Source of the DNA: Streptomyces sp. LaPpAH-108
Lineage (GTDB): Bacteria; Actinomycetota; Actinomycetes; Streptomycetales; Streptomycetaceae
Assembly: GCF_000373625.1 (NCBI RefSeq)
Contig: NZ_KB891996.1
Location: forward strand, 1 to 64,000
DNA length: 64,000 bases
Direction: 5' to 3'
This document shows positions 9,093 through 18,157 of the stretch, one piece after another; position 1 is the first letter of the stretch; each line of letters starts with the position of its first letter. Below the pieces are notes generated by a model. It was given only the letters and a program-made list of their open reading frames with translations, was not told where the DNA came from and did no database searches. Position numbers and translations under genes: made by a program.

Positions 9093-10457
9093 TCAGGCGC
9101 GGATGATCGCCAGCGCCTCGTCGCGGATCTTCTCCATGGTGGTCTCGTCCTTGGCCTCCGCGTTCAGGCGGAGCAGGGGCTCGGTGTTGGAGGGGCGGAC
9201 GTTGAACCACCAGTCGACGGCGGAGACGGTGAGGCCGTCGAGGTCGTCCAGGGTGACGCCGGGGCGGCCCTCGTAGGCGGCGCGGATCGCGGCGAGGCGG
9301 CCCGCCTGGTCGGCGACGGTGGAGTTGATCTCGCCGGAGCCCGCGTAGCGGTCGTACGCGGCGACGAGGGCGGACAGCGGGCCGTCCTGGCCGCCGAGGG
9401 CGGCGAGGATGTGCAGGGCGGCCAGCATGCCCGTGTCGGCGTTCCAGAAGTCCTTGAAGTAGTAGTGCGCGGAGTGCTCGCCGCCGAAGATCGCGCCGGA
9501 GCGGGCCATCTCGGCCTTGATGAAGGAGTGGCCGACCCGGGTGCGCACCGGGGTGCCGCCGTGCTCGCGCACGACCTCGGGGACGGTGCGCGAGGTGATC
9601 AGATTGTGGATGACGGTGCCCGAGCCGCCGTTGCGGGCCAGCTCGCGCACGGCGACCAGCGCGGTGATCGCGGACGGGGAGACCGGGGCGCCGTTCTCGT
9701 CCACGACGAAGCAGCGGTCGGCGTCGCCGTCGAAGGCGATGCCGAGGTCGGCGCCCTCCTGCGGGACGCGCTCGCTCAGGTCCACGATGTTGGCCGGGTC
9801 CAGCGGGTTGGCCTCGTGGTTGGGGAAGGTGCCGTCCAGCTCGAAGTACATCGGGACGACGGTCAGCGGCAGTCCGGCGAGCACGGTGGGCACGGTGTGG
9901 CCGCCCATGCCGTTGCCCGCGTCCACGACGACCTTCAGCGGGCGGATCGCGCTGAGGTCGACCAGGGAGCGCAGATGGGCCGCGTAGTCGTCCAGCGTGT
10001 CGCGCGTGGTGAGCGTGCCCGGCTCGGCGGCCGGTGCCGGGGCGCCCGACTCCAGCCAGCGCTCGACCAGTTCGCGGATCTCGGCGAGCCCGGTGTCCTG
10101 GCCGACCGGGGCGGCGCCCGCGCGGCACATCTTGATGCCGTTGTACTGGGCCGGGTTGTGCGAGGCGGTGAACATCGCGCCGGGCAGGCCGAGGGCGCCC
10201 GAGGCGTAGTAGAGCTGGTCGGTGGAGCAGAGGCCGATCTCGGTGACGTCCACGCCCCGGTCGGCGGCGCCGCGCGCGAAGGCGCGGGAGAGGCCGGGCG
10301 AGGAGGGGCGCATGTCGTGGCCGACGACGATCGCGCGGGCGTCGGTCACCTCGGCGAAGGCGGCGCCGAAGAGCGCGGCCAGGGACTCGTCCCACTGGTC
10401 CGGGACCACTCCGCGCACGTCGTACGCCTTCACGATCTGCGACAGATCAGCAGTCAC
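9093..10457 (-). CDS. manB: Phosphomannomutase/phosphoglucomutase
   Basis: 454 residues, family length. It converts mannose-6-phosphate to mannose-1-phosphate (and probably glucose phosphates), after ManA. The catalytic phosphoserine loop 'TASHNPAQYNGIK' has Ser at residue 99. The metal loop is 'DGDADRCF', the sugar-specificity loop 'GEHSAHYYF', and the phosphate-binding loop 'RPSNTEP'. The start is GTG with GGGAGG 7-8 nt upstream. It heads the manB - Trm112 - SIS - manA series with the DUF3499 gene just upstream. Confidence 0.96.
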   Translation of the reverse strand: MTADLSQIVKAYDVRGVVPDQWDESLAALFGAAFAEVTDARAIVVGHDMRPSSPGLSRAFARGAADRGVDVTEIGLCSTDQLYYASGALGLPGAMFTASHNPAQYNGIKMCRAGAAPVGQDTGLAEIRELVERWLESGAPAPAAEPGTLTTRDTLDDYAAHLRSLVDLSAIRPLKVVVDAGNGMGGHTVPTVLAGLPLTVVPMYFELDGTFPNHEANPLDPANIVDLSERVPQEGADLGIAFDGDADRCFVVDENGAPVSPSAITALVAVRELARNGGSGTVIHNLITSRTVPEVVREHGGTPVRTRVGHSFIKAEMARSGAIFGGEHSAHYYFKDFWNADTGMLAALHILAALGGQDGPLSALVAAYDRYAGSGEINSTVADQAGRLAAIRAAYEGRPGVTLDDLDGLTVSAVDWWFNVRPSNTEPLLRLNAEAKDETTMEKIRDEALAIIRA

Positions 10458-10561
10458 GGCCCAGCCTCCCGAAAGTCCTGTGGGTGCCCAAAACTACCCG
10501 CCCGGGGCAATCGGCCGGGCGTGGGACACCACAAGGGCGGTGCGGAGCGGCGGACGCCGCG

Positions 10562-10981
10562 TCAGTTGTCGGGTGAGCGCAGGACCCGCAGGTGACCGCG
10601 GCGGGCCACCTCCATGGGGTCCGCGGTGCGCGCGCCGCCCGCTCCGGCCGCGCGTTCCTGGGGGCGGGCCGCCTCGCGCACGGCGTTGGCGAGGGCTTCC
10701 AGGTCGTCACCGCTGGGGCGGGCGGGGGCCGAGCCGTCGAGCAGGCGGACGACCTCCCAGCCGCGCGGGGCGGTCAGGCGCTCGGAGTGCTCGGCGCACA
10801 GGTCGTAGCAGTGGGGCTCGGCGTAGGTGGCGAGGGGGCCGAGGACCGCGGTCGAGTCGGCGTAGACGTACGTCAGCGTCGCGACGGCGGGTCGGCCGCA
10901 GGCGGTGCGCGAACAGCGACGTACAGGGCTCACGACGTTGGACGGTACCGCACTCTTGAGCGGGCCGCGACGACTCTCCAC
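10562..10981 (-). CDS. DUF3499 family protein
   Basis: 139 residues from a GTG at 10981, chosen because GGGGGAG lies 7 nt upstream. The conserved core runs from 'SPVRRCSRTACGRPAVATLTYVYADS' to 'EPHCYDLCAEHSERL' and carries four cysteines in two CxnC pairs, so it probably binds zinc. The family is actinobacterial and of unknown function, and is regularly found next to the metallopeptidase and manB genes, as here and in M. tuberculosis (Rv3258c). The C-terminal ~45 residues are variable and charged. Confidence 0.85.
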   Translation of the reverse strand: MESRRGPLKSAVPSNVVSPVRRCSRTACGRPAVATLTYVYADSTAVLGPLATYAEPHCYDLCAEHSERLTAPRGWEVVRLLDGSAPARPSGDDLEALANAVREAARPQERAAGAGGARTADPMEVARRGHLRVLRSPDN

Positions 10982-11247
10982 CAGGTCACTCCCCCGTGTC
11001 GTGCTGTGAATCGTCCCACGCGCCCTTCGGAACAAGCCGTGTTGACCTGCTACGACGGGTGTTCGCACCATTCCCCGGCAGGGTGCGAGCGGTCATGAGT
11101 CGGTACAAACTTCGTCAATTACGTGGTGTCCGCCGGTCTTGGAGCGTTACGGAAACGAGCCTTGGCCCGGCCGGATCGGTCATCGGGGGACATCGTCGTC
11201 CGGTGCGGGGCGCCGCGTGGAGCCGGGCGCGGCGGGCGGGCGGGGAC

Positions 11248-11253
11248 TAGGCT
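11248..11253 (+). promoter_or_regulatory. -10 element of a leaderless metallopeptidase transcript
   Basis: TAGGCT lies six bases before the GTG at 11260, so transcription would begin at the start codon. No clear -35 is seen. Confidence 0.45.
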
Positions 11254-11259
11254 TCACCG

Positions 11260-11712
11260 GTGATGGACAACCGTGTACCGCCCCGTGCCGCAGGCCCCGG
11301 GCCCCGCCGCCGTGATCGTCACGGGCGGGGCATGCGGGGGCCGATCGCGCCTCCCCAGGTGCCGCTGGCCGCCAGTCGTGGCGAGGTGTTCGCGGATCTG
11401 GTGCAGGACTCCGTGGACCGGCTGGAGCGGCGGTGGCCGCAGCTGGCCGAGGTCGACTTCCTGGTGCTCGAAGTGCCCCGGCTGGGGGGCCCGGGTGACG
11501 CGTGGGCCGACGAGGCCGTGCCGCTCGGCGGGATCATCCCGGCGCGGGAGGGACGGCGGGCCCGGGTCGTGGTGTACCGGCGGCCGGTGGAGATCCGCAC
11601 CAAGGGCCGCGAGGACCGGGCCACGCTGGTGCACGAGGTCGTCGTGGAACAGGTCGCCGAGCTGCTGGGGCTCACCCCGGAGACGGTCGATCCCCGGTAC
11701 GGCGAGGACTGA
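11260..11712 (+). CDS. Metallopeptidase-family (zincin-like) protein with a degenerate metal motif
   Basis: 150 residues. The second half matches the small zincin-like metallopeptidase family found beside DUF3499 and whiB in actinobacteria: 'VVVYRRPVEIRTKGREDRATLVHEVVVEQVAELLGLTPETVDP'. The HExxH position reads HEVVV, so the second histidine is missing and catalysis by the standard mechanism is doubtful. The N-terminal 30 residues are Arg/Pro-rich. The start is GTG at 11260 or ATG at 11263, with a -10 element so close that the mRNA is probably leaderless. It is convergent with the DUF5719 gene. Confidence 0.82.
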   Translation: MMDNRVPPRAAGPGPRRRDRHGRGMRGPIAPPQVPLAASRGEVFADLVQDSVDRLERRWPQLAEVDFLVLEVPRLGGPGDAWADEAVPLGGIIPAREGRRARVVVYRRPVEIRTKGREDRATLVHEVVVEQVAELLGLTPETVDPRYGED

Positions 11713-11727
11713 CCGGTACGGCGGGAA

Positions 11728-11759
11728 AAGGCCGGGCCACGCGTGCGTGACCCGGCCTT
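11728..11759. terminator. Bidirectional terminator between convergent genes
   Basis: A 9-bp outer stem (11728-11736 with 11751-11759) continues into a CACGC/GCGTG inner stem. It is flanked by A-rich and T-containing sides and sits between the metallopeptidase stop (11712) and the minus-strand DUF5719 stop (11784). Confidence 0.75.
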
Positions 11760-11783
11760 CCCTGTGAACTCCGCCCCGCCTGG

Positions 11784-13289
11784 CTACTTCTGAAGGATCG
11801 CCAGGTCCTGGTCCGCCTGCGGTACGGACACCAGTCCGCGGTCGCTCGGCAGGGTCTGGACGGTGAAGCCGGGGACGCCCTCCTCGGTCGCCGACAGGGT
11901 GCGCGAGCCGTACACCGGGCCGCCGGAGACGGACTCCACCGTGAGCGCGTAGGTGCCGCTCAGGCCCGAGGGGACCGGAGCGTCGACGTTCTGGGTGGTG
12001 CCCGCCTTGATGGTGAACGTCTTGGTGGCCGGGCTGCCGCCCTCGCTGCCCGCCGAGGCGGTGACCTTGACGGTGGCGGTGGCGGTGGGCGCGGTCAGGG
12101 CCAGGGTGGTGCCCTTGGCGCTGTTGTCGGCCGAGGTCGCGCGGCGGCCGACGGGGGCGGTCGCCGGGATGTACGCCGTCTCCCGCTTGGCTCCCGTGCC
12201 GCGTACGACGCGCAGCGCGGCCACCACGGGCACGGAACCGCCGGACGGCGTGAGGATCAGCGAGCCCGCCTGGTCGCGGGTGACGGCGCCGAGGTCGGCG
12301 GAGGTGGTCATGCCGGACTTGACGTGCAGCGTCTCGTTCCCCGCCGGGGTGATCGTGCCGTTCGGGGTGGCCAGGCGGATCTTCAGGTCCGCGTCGTCGT
12401 CGCCGGGGGTGAAGGCGACCAGGCGCACGTCGGTGGCGTCCTTGGGGATGCCGGGCAGGACCAGGCTGCCCGCCGGGTCGGCGGACGCGGCCAGCCAGTC
12501 GCCGCCCCCGGCGTCGTCCTGGGCCTGGACGGTGGCGCCGACCCGGCCGCTGCGCACGGTGACGTGCACGGTCAGATCGGTCTCCCGCTCGTCGGTGAGG
12601 GTGGACAGCAGCACCGGTTCGCTCGCGTGCGGCTGGACGGTGATGCCGTCGGCGACCTCCGACTTGATCGCGCCGTCCTTGCCGTAGAGCTTGATGTCCA
12701 CGACGGCTGCGGAGTCGTCCGGGTTGGTCAGGTGGACGTAGTCGGTGCGGCCCGCCGCGGTGCTCGCGCCGGGGAACCAGAAGTCGGTGTCGGCAGGCGT
12801 GCAGGTGACACCCTGGAGGCCACTGCCGGTACCCGCGGCGATCTCGGTGGTCTCCTGGACGGTCCAGCCGGGCGCGTACTTGCCGTCGGCGGTGCCGATG
12901 AACGCGGGGGCGTCCGAGCCCGAGGTGTCGCCGGTGGCCGGGGTGCCGGGTGCCTTGGGCTTGAGGGGCGGTGCGGCGGCCGGGTTCTTCTTGCCGCCCT
13001 TGCCGCTCTTGCCGGAGCTGTCGGGGGTCTCCTCGGTGGCCGCCTGGAGGGTGGCCTTGCCACCGGCGTCGGTGCCCTTGGTGACGGGCGTGAACGACGT
13101 GTACGACGTGTCGGCGATGTCGGAGAAGCTGGGCGCCGGGCAGAGCAGTCCGGTGCGCTGCACGGGCAGTTCGGCGGCGGCCTTCACGCGGCTGTCGCCG
13201 GACGCCGGGGGCGGGTCGAACGCCGCGTAGGCGGTGACCGCGGTCAGCGCGGTGGCGCAGGCGAGGAGGGACAGGGTGGTGCGGTTCAC
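11784..13289 (-). CDS. DUF5719 family exported protein
   Basis: 501 residues. An N-terminal hydrophobic segment ('TLSLLACATALTAVTAYAAF', residues ~4-23) looks like a signal or anchor. The rest is a long extracytoplasmic region of beta-strand-rich repeats, with a Pro/Lys/Gly-rich linker near residues 90-125. Its GTG start overlaps the stop of the upstream glycosyltransferase gene by 4 nt (GTGA), which implies translational coupling. The pair is conserved next to whiB. It may be an extracytoplasmic partner of the glycosyltransferase; this is inference from gene order. Confidence 0.85.
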   Translation of the reverse strand: MNRTTLSLLACATALTAVTAYAAFDPPPASGDSRVKAAAELPVQRTGLLCPAPSFSDIADTSYTSFTPVTKGTDAGGKATLQAATEETPDSSGKSGKGGKKNPAAAPPLKPKAPGTPATGDTSGSDAPAFIGTADGKYAPGWTVQETTEIAAGTGSGLQGVTCTPADTDFWFPGASTAAGRTDYVHLTNPDDSAAVVDIKLYGKDGAIKSEVADGITVQPHASEPVLLSTLTDERETDLTVHVTVRSGRVGATVQAQDDAGGGDWLAASADPAGSLVLPGIPKDATDVRLVAFTPGDDDADLKIRLATPNGTITPAGNETLHVKSGMTTSADLGAVTRDQAGSLILTPSGGSVPVVAALRVVRGTGAKRETAYIPATAPVGRRATSADNSAKGTTLALTAPTATATVKVTASAGSEGGSPATKTFTIKAGTTQNVDAPVPSGLSGTYALTVESVSGGPVYGSRTLSATEEGVPGFTVQTLPSDRGLVSVPQADQDLAILQK

Positions 13290-16200
13290 TGCTGGCTCCC
13301 GTCGTGGCGCTCGTCGCCGGTGCCGTAGGGCTGCTGGGCGGGGTCGTAGCCGTGCGGGTGGGCCGCCGGGTCGTAGGGCTGCGGCTGTCCGGCCGGGTCG
13401 CCGTAGCCGTACGGGTCATAGGGGTTGGCCTGGCCCTGCTGGTACGGGTCGTTGCCGTAGGCGCCCTGGTAGGGGTCCTGGTACGGGTACGGGTTCTGGT
13501 CGGCCGGGTAGGCCGCGTACTCGCCCTCGGCGTACTCGGACTCCTGCTGGTACTCGGCCTCCGCGTAGGCGGGGGCGTCCCACTCGGCGTAGTTCTGCTG
13601 GTGCGGGACGGCGCCTTCGGGGAGTTCCTGCGGGAAGTCGCCCTCGGGGAAGTCCTCGTGCGGGTTCCCGGGGAAGGCGGGGTCCTGCTCGCCGGGCTCC
13701 GGCTCCCGCAGCGCGGCCTCGCGCGCGGCCTGTTCCTCGGCCTGGGCGCGCAGACGGCGGGCGCGGCGGCCGTCGCCCGCGAGGTCGTCGGCGGTGGGCA
13801 GGTCCTCCTCGGGGAGGTCGTCGTCCACGTCGCGGCGGCGGCCGGGCAGGGCGAGGACGACCAGGACGACCGCGAGCGCGCCCTGGGCCCACAGCCACAG
13901 GGTGTGGGTGAAGGGGGCGTCGAAGGTGACGTCCAGCTTGCCGCCGCTCGCGGGGAGCTGGAAGCCCTGGGCCCAGCCGTCGACCGTGGTGCGGGTGAGC
14001 GGCTTGCCGTCCAGGGTGGCGGTCCAGCCCTCGGCGGCGGTGTCGGCGAGCCGGAGGACGCGGCCGTCGGAGCCGCTGGGGACCGTGGTGTGGATCTCCA
14101 CCGGGCCCGCGGCGACAGGCTGGGGCGTGCCGGAACCGCCGCGCTCCACGATGGCGGCGCGGGAGACCTCGGCGTTGACGCGCCACAGCCCGCTGCCGTT
14201 CTGCTGGCTGAGGCGGCTCAGGCCGGGGGTGGCGTCCAGGACGCGGCTGAGCTGGCGGGGGGCGCCCTGGTGGACGAGGACGTAGCGCACGGCGAAGCCG
14301 CCGAGCTGTCCTGCCTGGTCGGCGCCGGAGCCCGCGACCAGGTTGGCGACGATCTTGTCCAGACGGGTGTTCGCCCCGTCGGAGGCGGTGAACTCGGCGT
14401 CGCCGATGCGGGCGCCCGCGCCCCGGACCAGGCTGTAGCGCACCTGGGAGGCGGAGTCGCTGTCCAGGACGAGCGTGCGGGCGCGGTCGCGGGTGGCGGC
14501 GTCCTCGGCGACGAACGCGGGGACCTGGGCCGGGTCGCGGCGCTCCAGCGGGCCGTCGGCGCCGCCGATCATCCAGCTCGCGGCGGCCAGGAGCGGGCCG
14601 ACCGCCGAGGCGAGGGCGATCAGGGCGGCGACCGGCTGGCGCCAGCCGAAGCTCTGCTCGGCCACCCGCGCGCGTGCTCCGTCGGCGCCGAGCGTGGCGG
14701 CGGCGAGCAGGGCGATGCCGTAGACGAGGGTGGCGGGTCCGGCCCAGGCGGAGTGGTTGGACAGGACGGCGAGGACGAGGCCGGTCAGGGCGACGGCCCA
14801 CGCGGTGCGGATGCCCAGCTGCCGCTCCGAGCGCAGCAGGGCGGCGAGCGCGGCCAGGACGATGCCGATGAGCAGCAGGCCGGACACGGTGCCGGAGCCG
14901 CCGGGGCTGGTGCCGAGCAGGTCGGACGCCGAGGCGGCGGAGAAGCCGTAGTCCAGCCCCGCCTCGCCGAAGAAGTGCGTCGGGAGCAGGGTCAGCGACC
15001 AGGGCGCGAGGACCAGCAGCGGGGTGCCGAGCTGGACGAGGAGGCGCAGCAGGGACGCGATCAGGTCCGAGCGGCGCAGCACCAGGACACCGAGGCCGAG
15101 CACCAGCGCGGCGGGCCAGACGATCGGGGTGAACGCCGTGGTGATGGTCAGCAGCAGCGCGTACGCCCAGGTGGCGCGCCAGCTGCCGCGACCGCCCGAG
15201 GTGTGGGTGAGGCCGCTGGCGGCGACACCGGCGCGCGCGATGAGCGGCAGCAGCACGGCGAGGACGGCGGTCCCGATCCGGCCGCCCGCGAGGGCGCCGG
15301 TGACGGCGGGCAGGAAGGCGTAGGCGATGGCCGCCCAGGCGCGCAGCAGCCGGGAGTCGACCAGGGGCCGGGAGGCGAAGTAGGCGGTGAAGCCCGCGAG
15401 CGGCACCGAGCCGACCAGCAGCACGGTGACGGCGAGGCCGGTGGAGCCGAGGAGCAGGGAGGCCAGCGAGGCGAGGACGGCCAGGTACGGCGGCGCGGCG
15501 GGGGTGCCGCCCGCGCCCGCCGGGTGCCAGGCGGCGCCGTAGGTGGCCCACAGGTCGCTCGCTCCGGCCGGGACGGGCAGCAGGGCACCGCCCGCGAGGG
15601 CGCCGCCGCCGAGCAGGGCGCGGCAGGCGACGAGGGAGATCAGCAGCAGGCCGAGGAAGAGCACCGGGCCGGGGTTGCGGGCGATGCGCTTGAGGCGGGC
15701 GTACCGCTCGACCTCGAAGAACTCGTCGTCGCTTCCGGTGTCCCCGCCGCCGCCGTGCCGTCCGACGGGGGTGGTGTCGGACTCGGAGTTGGTGGAGAAG
15801 TTGGCCGCGACCTGCTCGATCGTGACCCGGATGGTCGCGCCGGGCGGCGGGAAGAGCGGGCGGAGTTCGTCCTTGTCGACGACCGGGCGCCCGCGTCGCT
15901 TGCGGGCGGCGAGGACGCGCTCGGGGCGCAGCAGGGTGCCGAGCAGACCCCGGATCTCGTCCACGGCCTGTCCTGGCACCTTGCCGACGAGATAGGCGAG
16001 GGTGCGCAGGAGGGTGCCGAGGACGAGCCGCAGAAGCACCCAGGGCAGGGCGGCGGTGCGGGTGTTGACGAGCAGGGTGTGGACCGCGCCCGCCTTGTCG
16101 ACCTTGTGCGGGGAGGCGGCGGTGCGGCCCGCGCAGTCCACCGCGCGGCGCTCGCGGGAGGCGGCCTCGGCGTGCCGGACGACCGCGTCGGGGGCGATCA

Positions 16201-16999
16201 GGACGCGGTGACCGGCCAGATGGGCGCGCCAGCACAGGTCCACGTCGTCCCGCATGAGGGGCAGCCGGCGGTCGAAGCCGCCCAGTTCCTCGAAGACGTC
16301 GCGCCGGACGAGCATGCCCGCGGTGGAGACGGACAGGACGGGGCGTACGTGGTCGTGCTGGCCCTGGTCCTGCTCGCGGCGGTCCAGGCCGGTCCAGCGG
16401 CGACCGGAGTTGGCGATGGAGACGCCGACCTCCAGGAGCTGCCTGCGGTCGTACCAGCCGCGGAGCTTGGGGCCGACGACGGCCACGTCGTCGCGGCCCA
16501 GCTCGAGTTCGTTGTCCACGACGCGCAGCAGCTGGGCGAGCGCGTCGGGCTCGGGGGCGCAGTCGTCGTGCAGCAGCCAGAGCCACTGGACGGGTTCGCC
16601 GTGCGCGGGTCCGGGCCGGTCGTAGGCGTCCTCGCCCCAGGTGCCGCCCGGTGTGTTCCAGCCGCCGAGGCTCCGGAGGTAGGGCAGCTCGTCGGCGGTG
16701 AGGACGGGGGCGTGCCGGTCGGCCTCCTCGACGGCCGCGCCGAAGCCGGTGCGCCGGGCGAGGTGCAGGACGTTGGCGTCACCGAGCGCCTCGGCGACCA
16801 GCTGGGCGGAGTCGTCCGCGCTGCCGGTGTCGGCCGCCACCGCGTACTGCACGGGGCGCTCCTGGCCGATCAGCCCGGCGAGGGCGTCGGGCAGCCAGCG
16901 GGCGCCGTCGTGGGTGACGAGGACGGCGGTCACCACATGACGCGGGAACTCAGGGGTGGCAGCGTCGTGTTGGGCTGCCGTATGGCTGTGCACGGACAT
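13286..16999 (-). CDS. Large membrane-anchored family 2 glycosyltransferase
   Basis: 1237 residues. Residues ~20-330 form a GT2 domain: 'VTAVLVTHDGARWLPDAL', the DxD-like 'LLHDDCAP' near residue 145, and 'LPLMRDDVDLCWRAHLAGHRVL' near residue 250. A multispanning region follows (~440-850, about 10-12 segments), then an extracytoplasmic beta-rich domain (~850-1060), a further membrane segment (~1070), and a charged, Tyr/Gln/Pro/Gly-rich tail. It should move sugar from a nucleotide or lipid donor to an envelope acceptor; the substrate is unknown. No strong RBS is visible. It is upstream of and overlaps the DUF5719 gene. Confidence 0.9.
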   Translation of the reverse strand: MSVHSHTAAQHDAATPEFPRHVVTAVLVTHDGARWLPDALAGLIGQERPVQYAVAADTGSADDSAQLVAEALGDANVLHLARRTGFGAAVEEADRHAPVLTADELPYLRSLGGWNTPGGTWGEDAYDRPGPAHGEPVQWLWLLHDDCAPEPDALAQLLRVVDNELELGRDDVAVVGPKLRGWYDRRQLLEVGVSIANSGRRWTGLDRREQDQGQHDHVRPVLSVSTAGMLVRRDVFEELGGFDRRLPLMRDDVDLCWRAHLAGHRVLIAPDAVVRHAEAASRERRAVDCAGRTAASPHKVDKAGAVHTLLVNTRTAALPWVLLRLVLGTLLRTLAYLVGKVPGQAVDEIRGLLGTLLRPERVLAARKRRGRPVVDKDELRPLFPPPGATIRVTIEQVAANFSTNSESDTTPVGRHGGGGDTGSDDEFFEVERYARLKRIARNPGPVLFLGLLLISLVACRALLGGGALAGGALLPVPAGASDLWATYGAAWHPAGAGGTPAAPPYLAVLASLASLLLGSTGLAVTVLLVGSVPLAGFTAYFASRPLVDSRLLRAWAAIAYAFLPAVTGALAGGRIGTAVLAVLLPLIARAGVAASGLTHTSGGRGSWRATWAYALLLTITTAFTPIVWPAALVLGLGVLVLRRSDLIASLLRLLVQLGTPLLVLAPWSLTLLPTHFFGEAGLDYGFSAASASDLLGTSPGGSGTVSGLLLIGIVLAALAALLRSERQLGIRTAWAVALTGLVLAVLSNHSAWAGPATLVYGIALLAAATLGADGARARVAEQSFGWRQPVAALIALASAVGPLLAAASWMIGGADGPLERRDPAQVPAFVAEDAATRDRARTLVLDSDSASQVRYSLVRGAGARIGDAEFTASDGANTRLDKIVANLVAGSGADQAGQLGGFAVRYVLVHQGAPRQLSRVLDATPGLSRLSQQNGSGLWRVNAEVSRAAIVERGGSGTPQPVAAGPVEIHTTVPSGSDGRVLRLADTAAEGWTATLDGKPLTRTTVDGWAQGFQLPASGGKLDVTFDAPFTHTLWLWAQGALAVVLVVLALPGRRRDVDDDLPEEDLPTADDLAGDGRRARRLRAQAEEQAAREAALREPEPGEQDPAFPGNPHEDFPEGDFPQELPEGAVPHQQNYAEWDAPAYAEAEYQQESEYAEGEYAAYPADQNPYPYQDPYQGAYGNDPYQQGQANPYDPYGYGDPAGQPQPYDPAAHPHGYDPAQQPYGTGDERHDGSQQ

Positions 17000-17080
17000 C
17001 GAGGTACGGGCCCCGGTTCGATGGACTGCGGTGGACGCGTGCGCCCCTGGTGCGGGGCGGGGCGTCTCGGACGAGCGCCC

Positions 17081-17086
17081 ACACTA
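17081..17086 (-). promoter_or_regulatory. -10 element for the glycosyltransferase operon
   Basis: TAGTGT on the minus strand, 82 nt upstream of the ATG, in the context GATAGTGTGG. There is no good -35. Confidence 0.35.
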
Positions 17087-17102
17087 TCGGCTGACCATGG
17101 CG

Positions 17103-17143
17103 ACGGCCCGCCGCCTGTGGATAACCCACGGGCGACGGGCCGT
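17103..17143 (-). terminator. whiB terminator
   Basis: A three-part nested hairpin (8-bp outer stem 17103-17110 with 17136-17143, then CGCC/GGCG and GTGG/CCAC inner stems around a short AT-rich loop) lies 70 nt downstream of the whiB stop. Confidence 0.7.
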
Positions 17144-17211
17144 TCGCACCTTATGCACGGAACCTCTCCCGCCGTTCGGTCGTCAACGGCCGGGAAGTGA
17201 TCGGGAGTCGA

Positions 17212-17475
17212 TCAGACGGCGGCCTTCTTCAGGCGGCGCCGCTCACGCTCGGACAGACCGCCCCAGATGCCGAACCGTTCGTCGTTGGCGAGGGCGTACT
17301 CGAGGCATTCGGAGCGGACCTCGCACGCGAGGCAGACCTTCTTGGCCTCTCTCGTCGAGCCGCCCTTCTCGGGGAAGAAGGACTCGGGATCGGTCTGGGC
17401 GCACAGCGCGCGCTCCTGCCAGCCGAGCTCCTCGTCCGCGTCGTCGACCAGCAGTTGCTGCACCAGCTCGGTCAT
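17212..17475 (-). CDS. whiB: WhiB, iron-sulfur transcriptional regulator of sporulation septation
   Basis: 87 residues, matching what I recall of the S. coelicolor WhiB sequence. The four iron-sulfur ligands are C25, C48, C51 and C57, followed by the 'GIWGG' turn (69-73) and a basic C-terminal tail for DNA binding. WhiB acts with WhiA to switch aerial hyphae from growth to sporulation septation. The ATG at 17475 has GAGGGG 5 nt upstream. The frame extends 21 codons further upstream but overlaps the promoter leader. It has its own promoter (17546-17575) and terminator. Confidence 0.97.
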   Translation of the reverse strand: MTELVQQLLVDDADEELGWQERALCAQTDPESFFPEKGGSTREAKKVCLACEVRSECLEYALANDERFGIWGGLSERERRRLKKAAV

Positions 17476-17545
17476 GTGCGCCCCTCGTCCGTCTTTCGCG
17501 TCCCCGTGCGTAGCCGTAACCGTCCGGCTGAACGACACGAGTGAA

Positions 17546-17575
17546 ATTACAAGTGTGCTGCTCCGGGCGAGTCAA
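17546..17575 (-). promoter_or_regulatory. whiB promoter
   Basis: The minus strand shows -35 TTGACT (17570-17575), an 18-nt spacer and -10 TGTAAT (17546-17551), about 70 nt upstream of the whiB ATG. This is a good vegetative-type promoter. whiB in S. coelicolor is known to have more than one promoter; a developmental one may also lie here. Confidence 0.7.
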
Positions 17576-18157
17576 GCCGAGATCTGCTATTGAGCCCGTT
17601 ATTCACTCTGCGGAACCAAGGCCGTGCGGTAAGTGTTCAAATCGCCATAAACCTTGACGCGCGTGCGGGCCCGGAAGGACGGCGGACCTCGCACACCTCT
17701 GTACGAGGAGAGACGCCCTCGTGTTCGTCCCCGTTCCGCGTGGCGTGGGCACGCGGTCCGCGCTCGACACCCGGATGTGCCCCATGTGTCCCGGCCGTCG
17801 GATGAACAAACCTTTCACCTCGCAGATGAACCGGATGAGGTGAAACATGTCCCACATTCCGGGCATCGAGTTGACATCGCTGGTGTGAGCCGCTGTCCTG
17901 GTGGGCATGTTCGCGAACTTGGCGCTCACCTCGACCCGCACCGGCGGGTCCTTCGGTGCTGCCCTCGTCCGCCGCAGCTGTTGCTGTTGTCCCAGCTGTT
18001 GAGCCCACCGCGCTCCAGCTGACACCGGACCCATCCCGGACCGGTCGCCTCTCCCCGTCCTGACACCCGCTCCAGGACACCCCGCACGCCCGCGATCCGG
18101 GCGGCCCCGCGTGCACCTTCCGCCCCCACTCCTCTTCCGAGGGACCACAGCACCCCC
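17576..18157. other. Long divergent intergenic region between whiB and cysteine dioxygenase
   Basis: About 580 nt with no credible coding frame. It contains the inverted repeat at 17813-17845, a plus-strand TTGACA at 17871-17876 with no good -10, and locally lower GC than its surroundings. Long regulatory regions are common upstream of whi genes. Confidence 0.5.
17813..17845. promoter_or_regulatory. Inverted repeat, candidate operator
   Basis: Perfect 9-bp arms TTTCACCTC and GAGGTGAAA are separated by 15 nt. They lie in the whiB/cysteine dioxygenase intergenic region, about 25 nt upstream of a TTGACA. I do not know the binding protein. Confidence 0.45.

Noticed and set aside
13304..17200. 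A plus-strand open frame of almost 1300 codons opposite the glycosyltransferase and DUF5719 genes
   Set aside because: It is antisense to a gene with clear domains. Its translation is Gly/Ala/Val/Gln-rich without motifs, as expected from the complementary strand of high-GC coding DNA.
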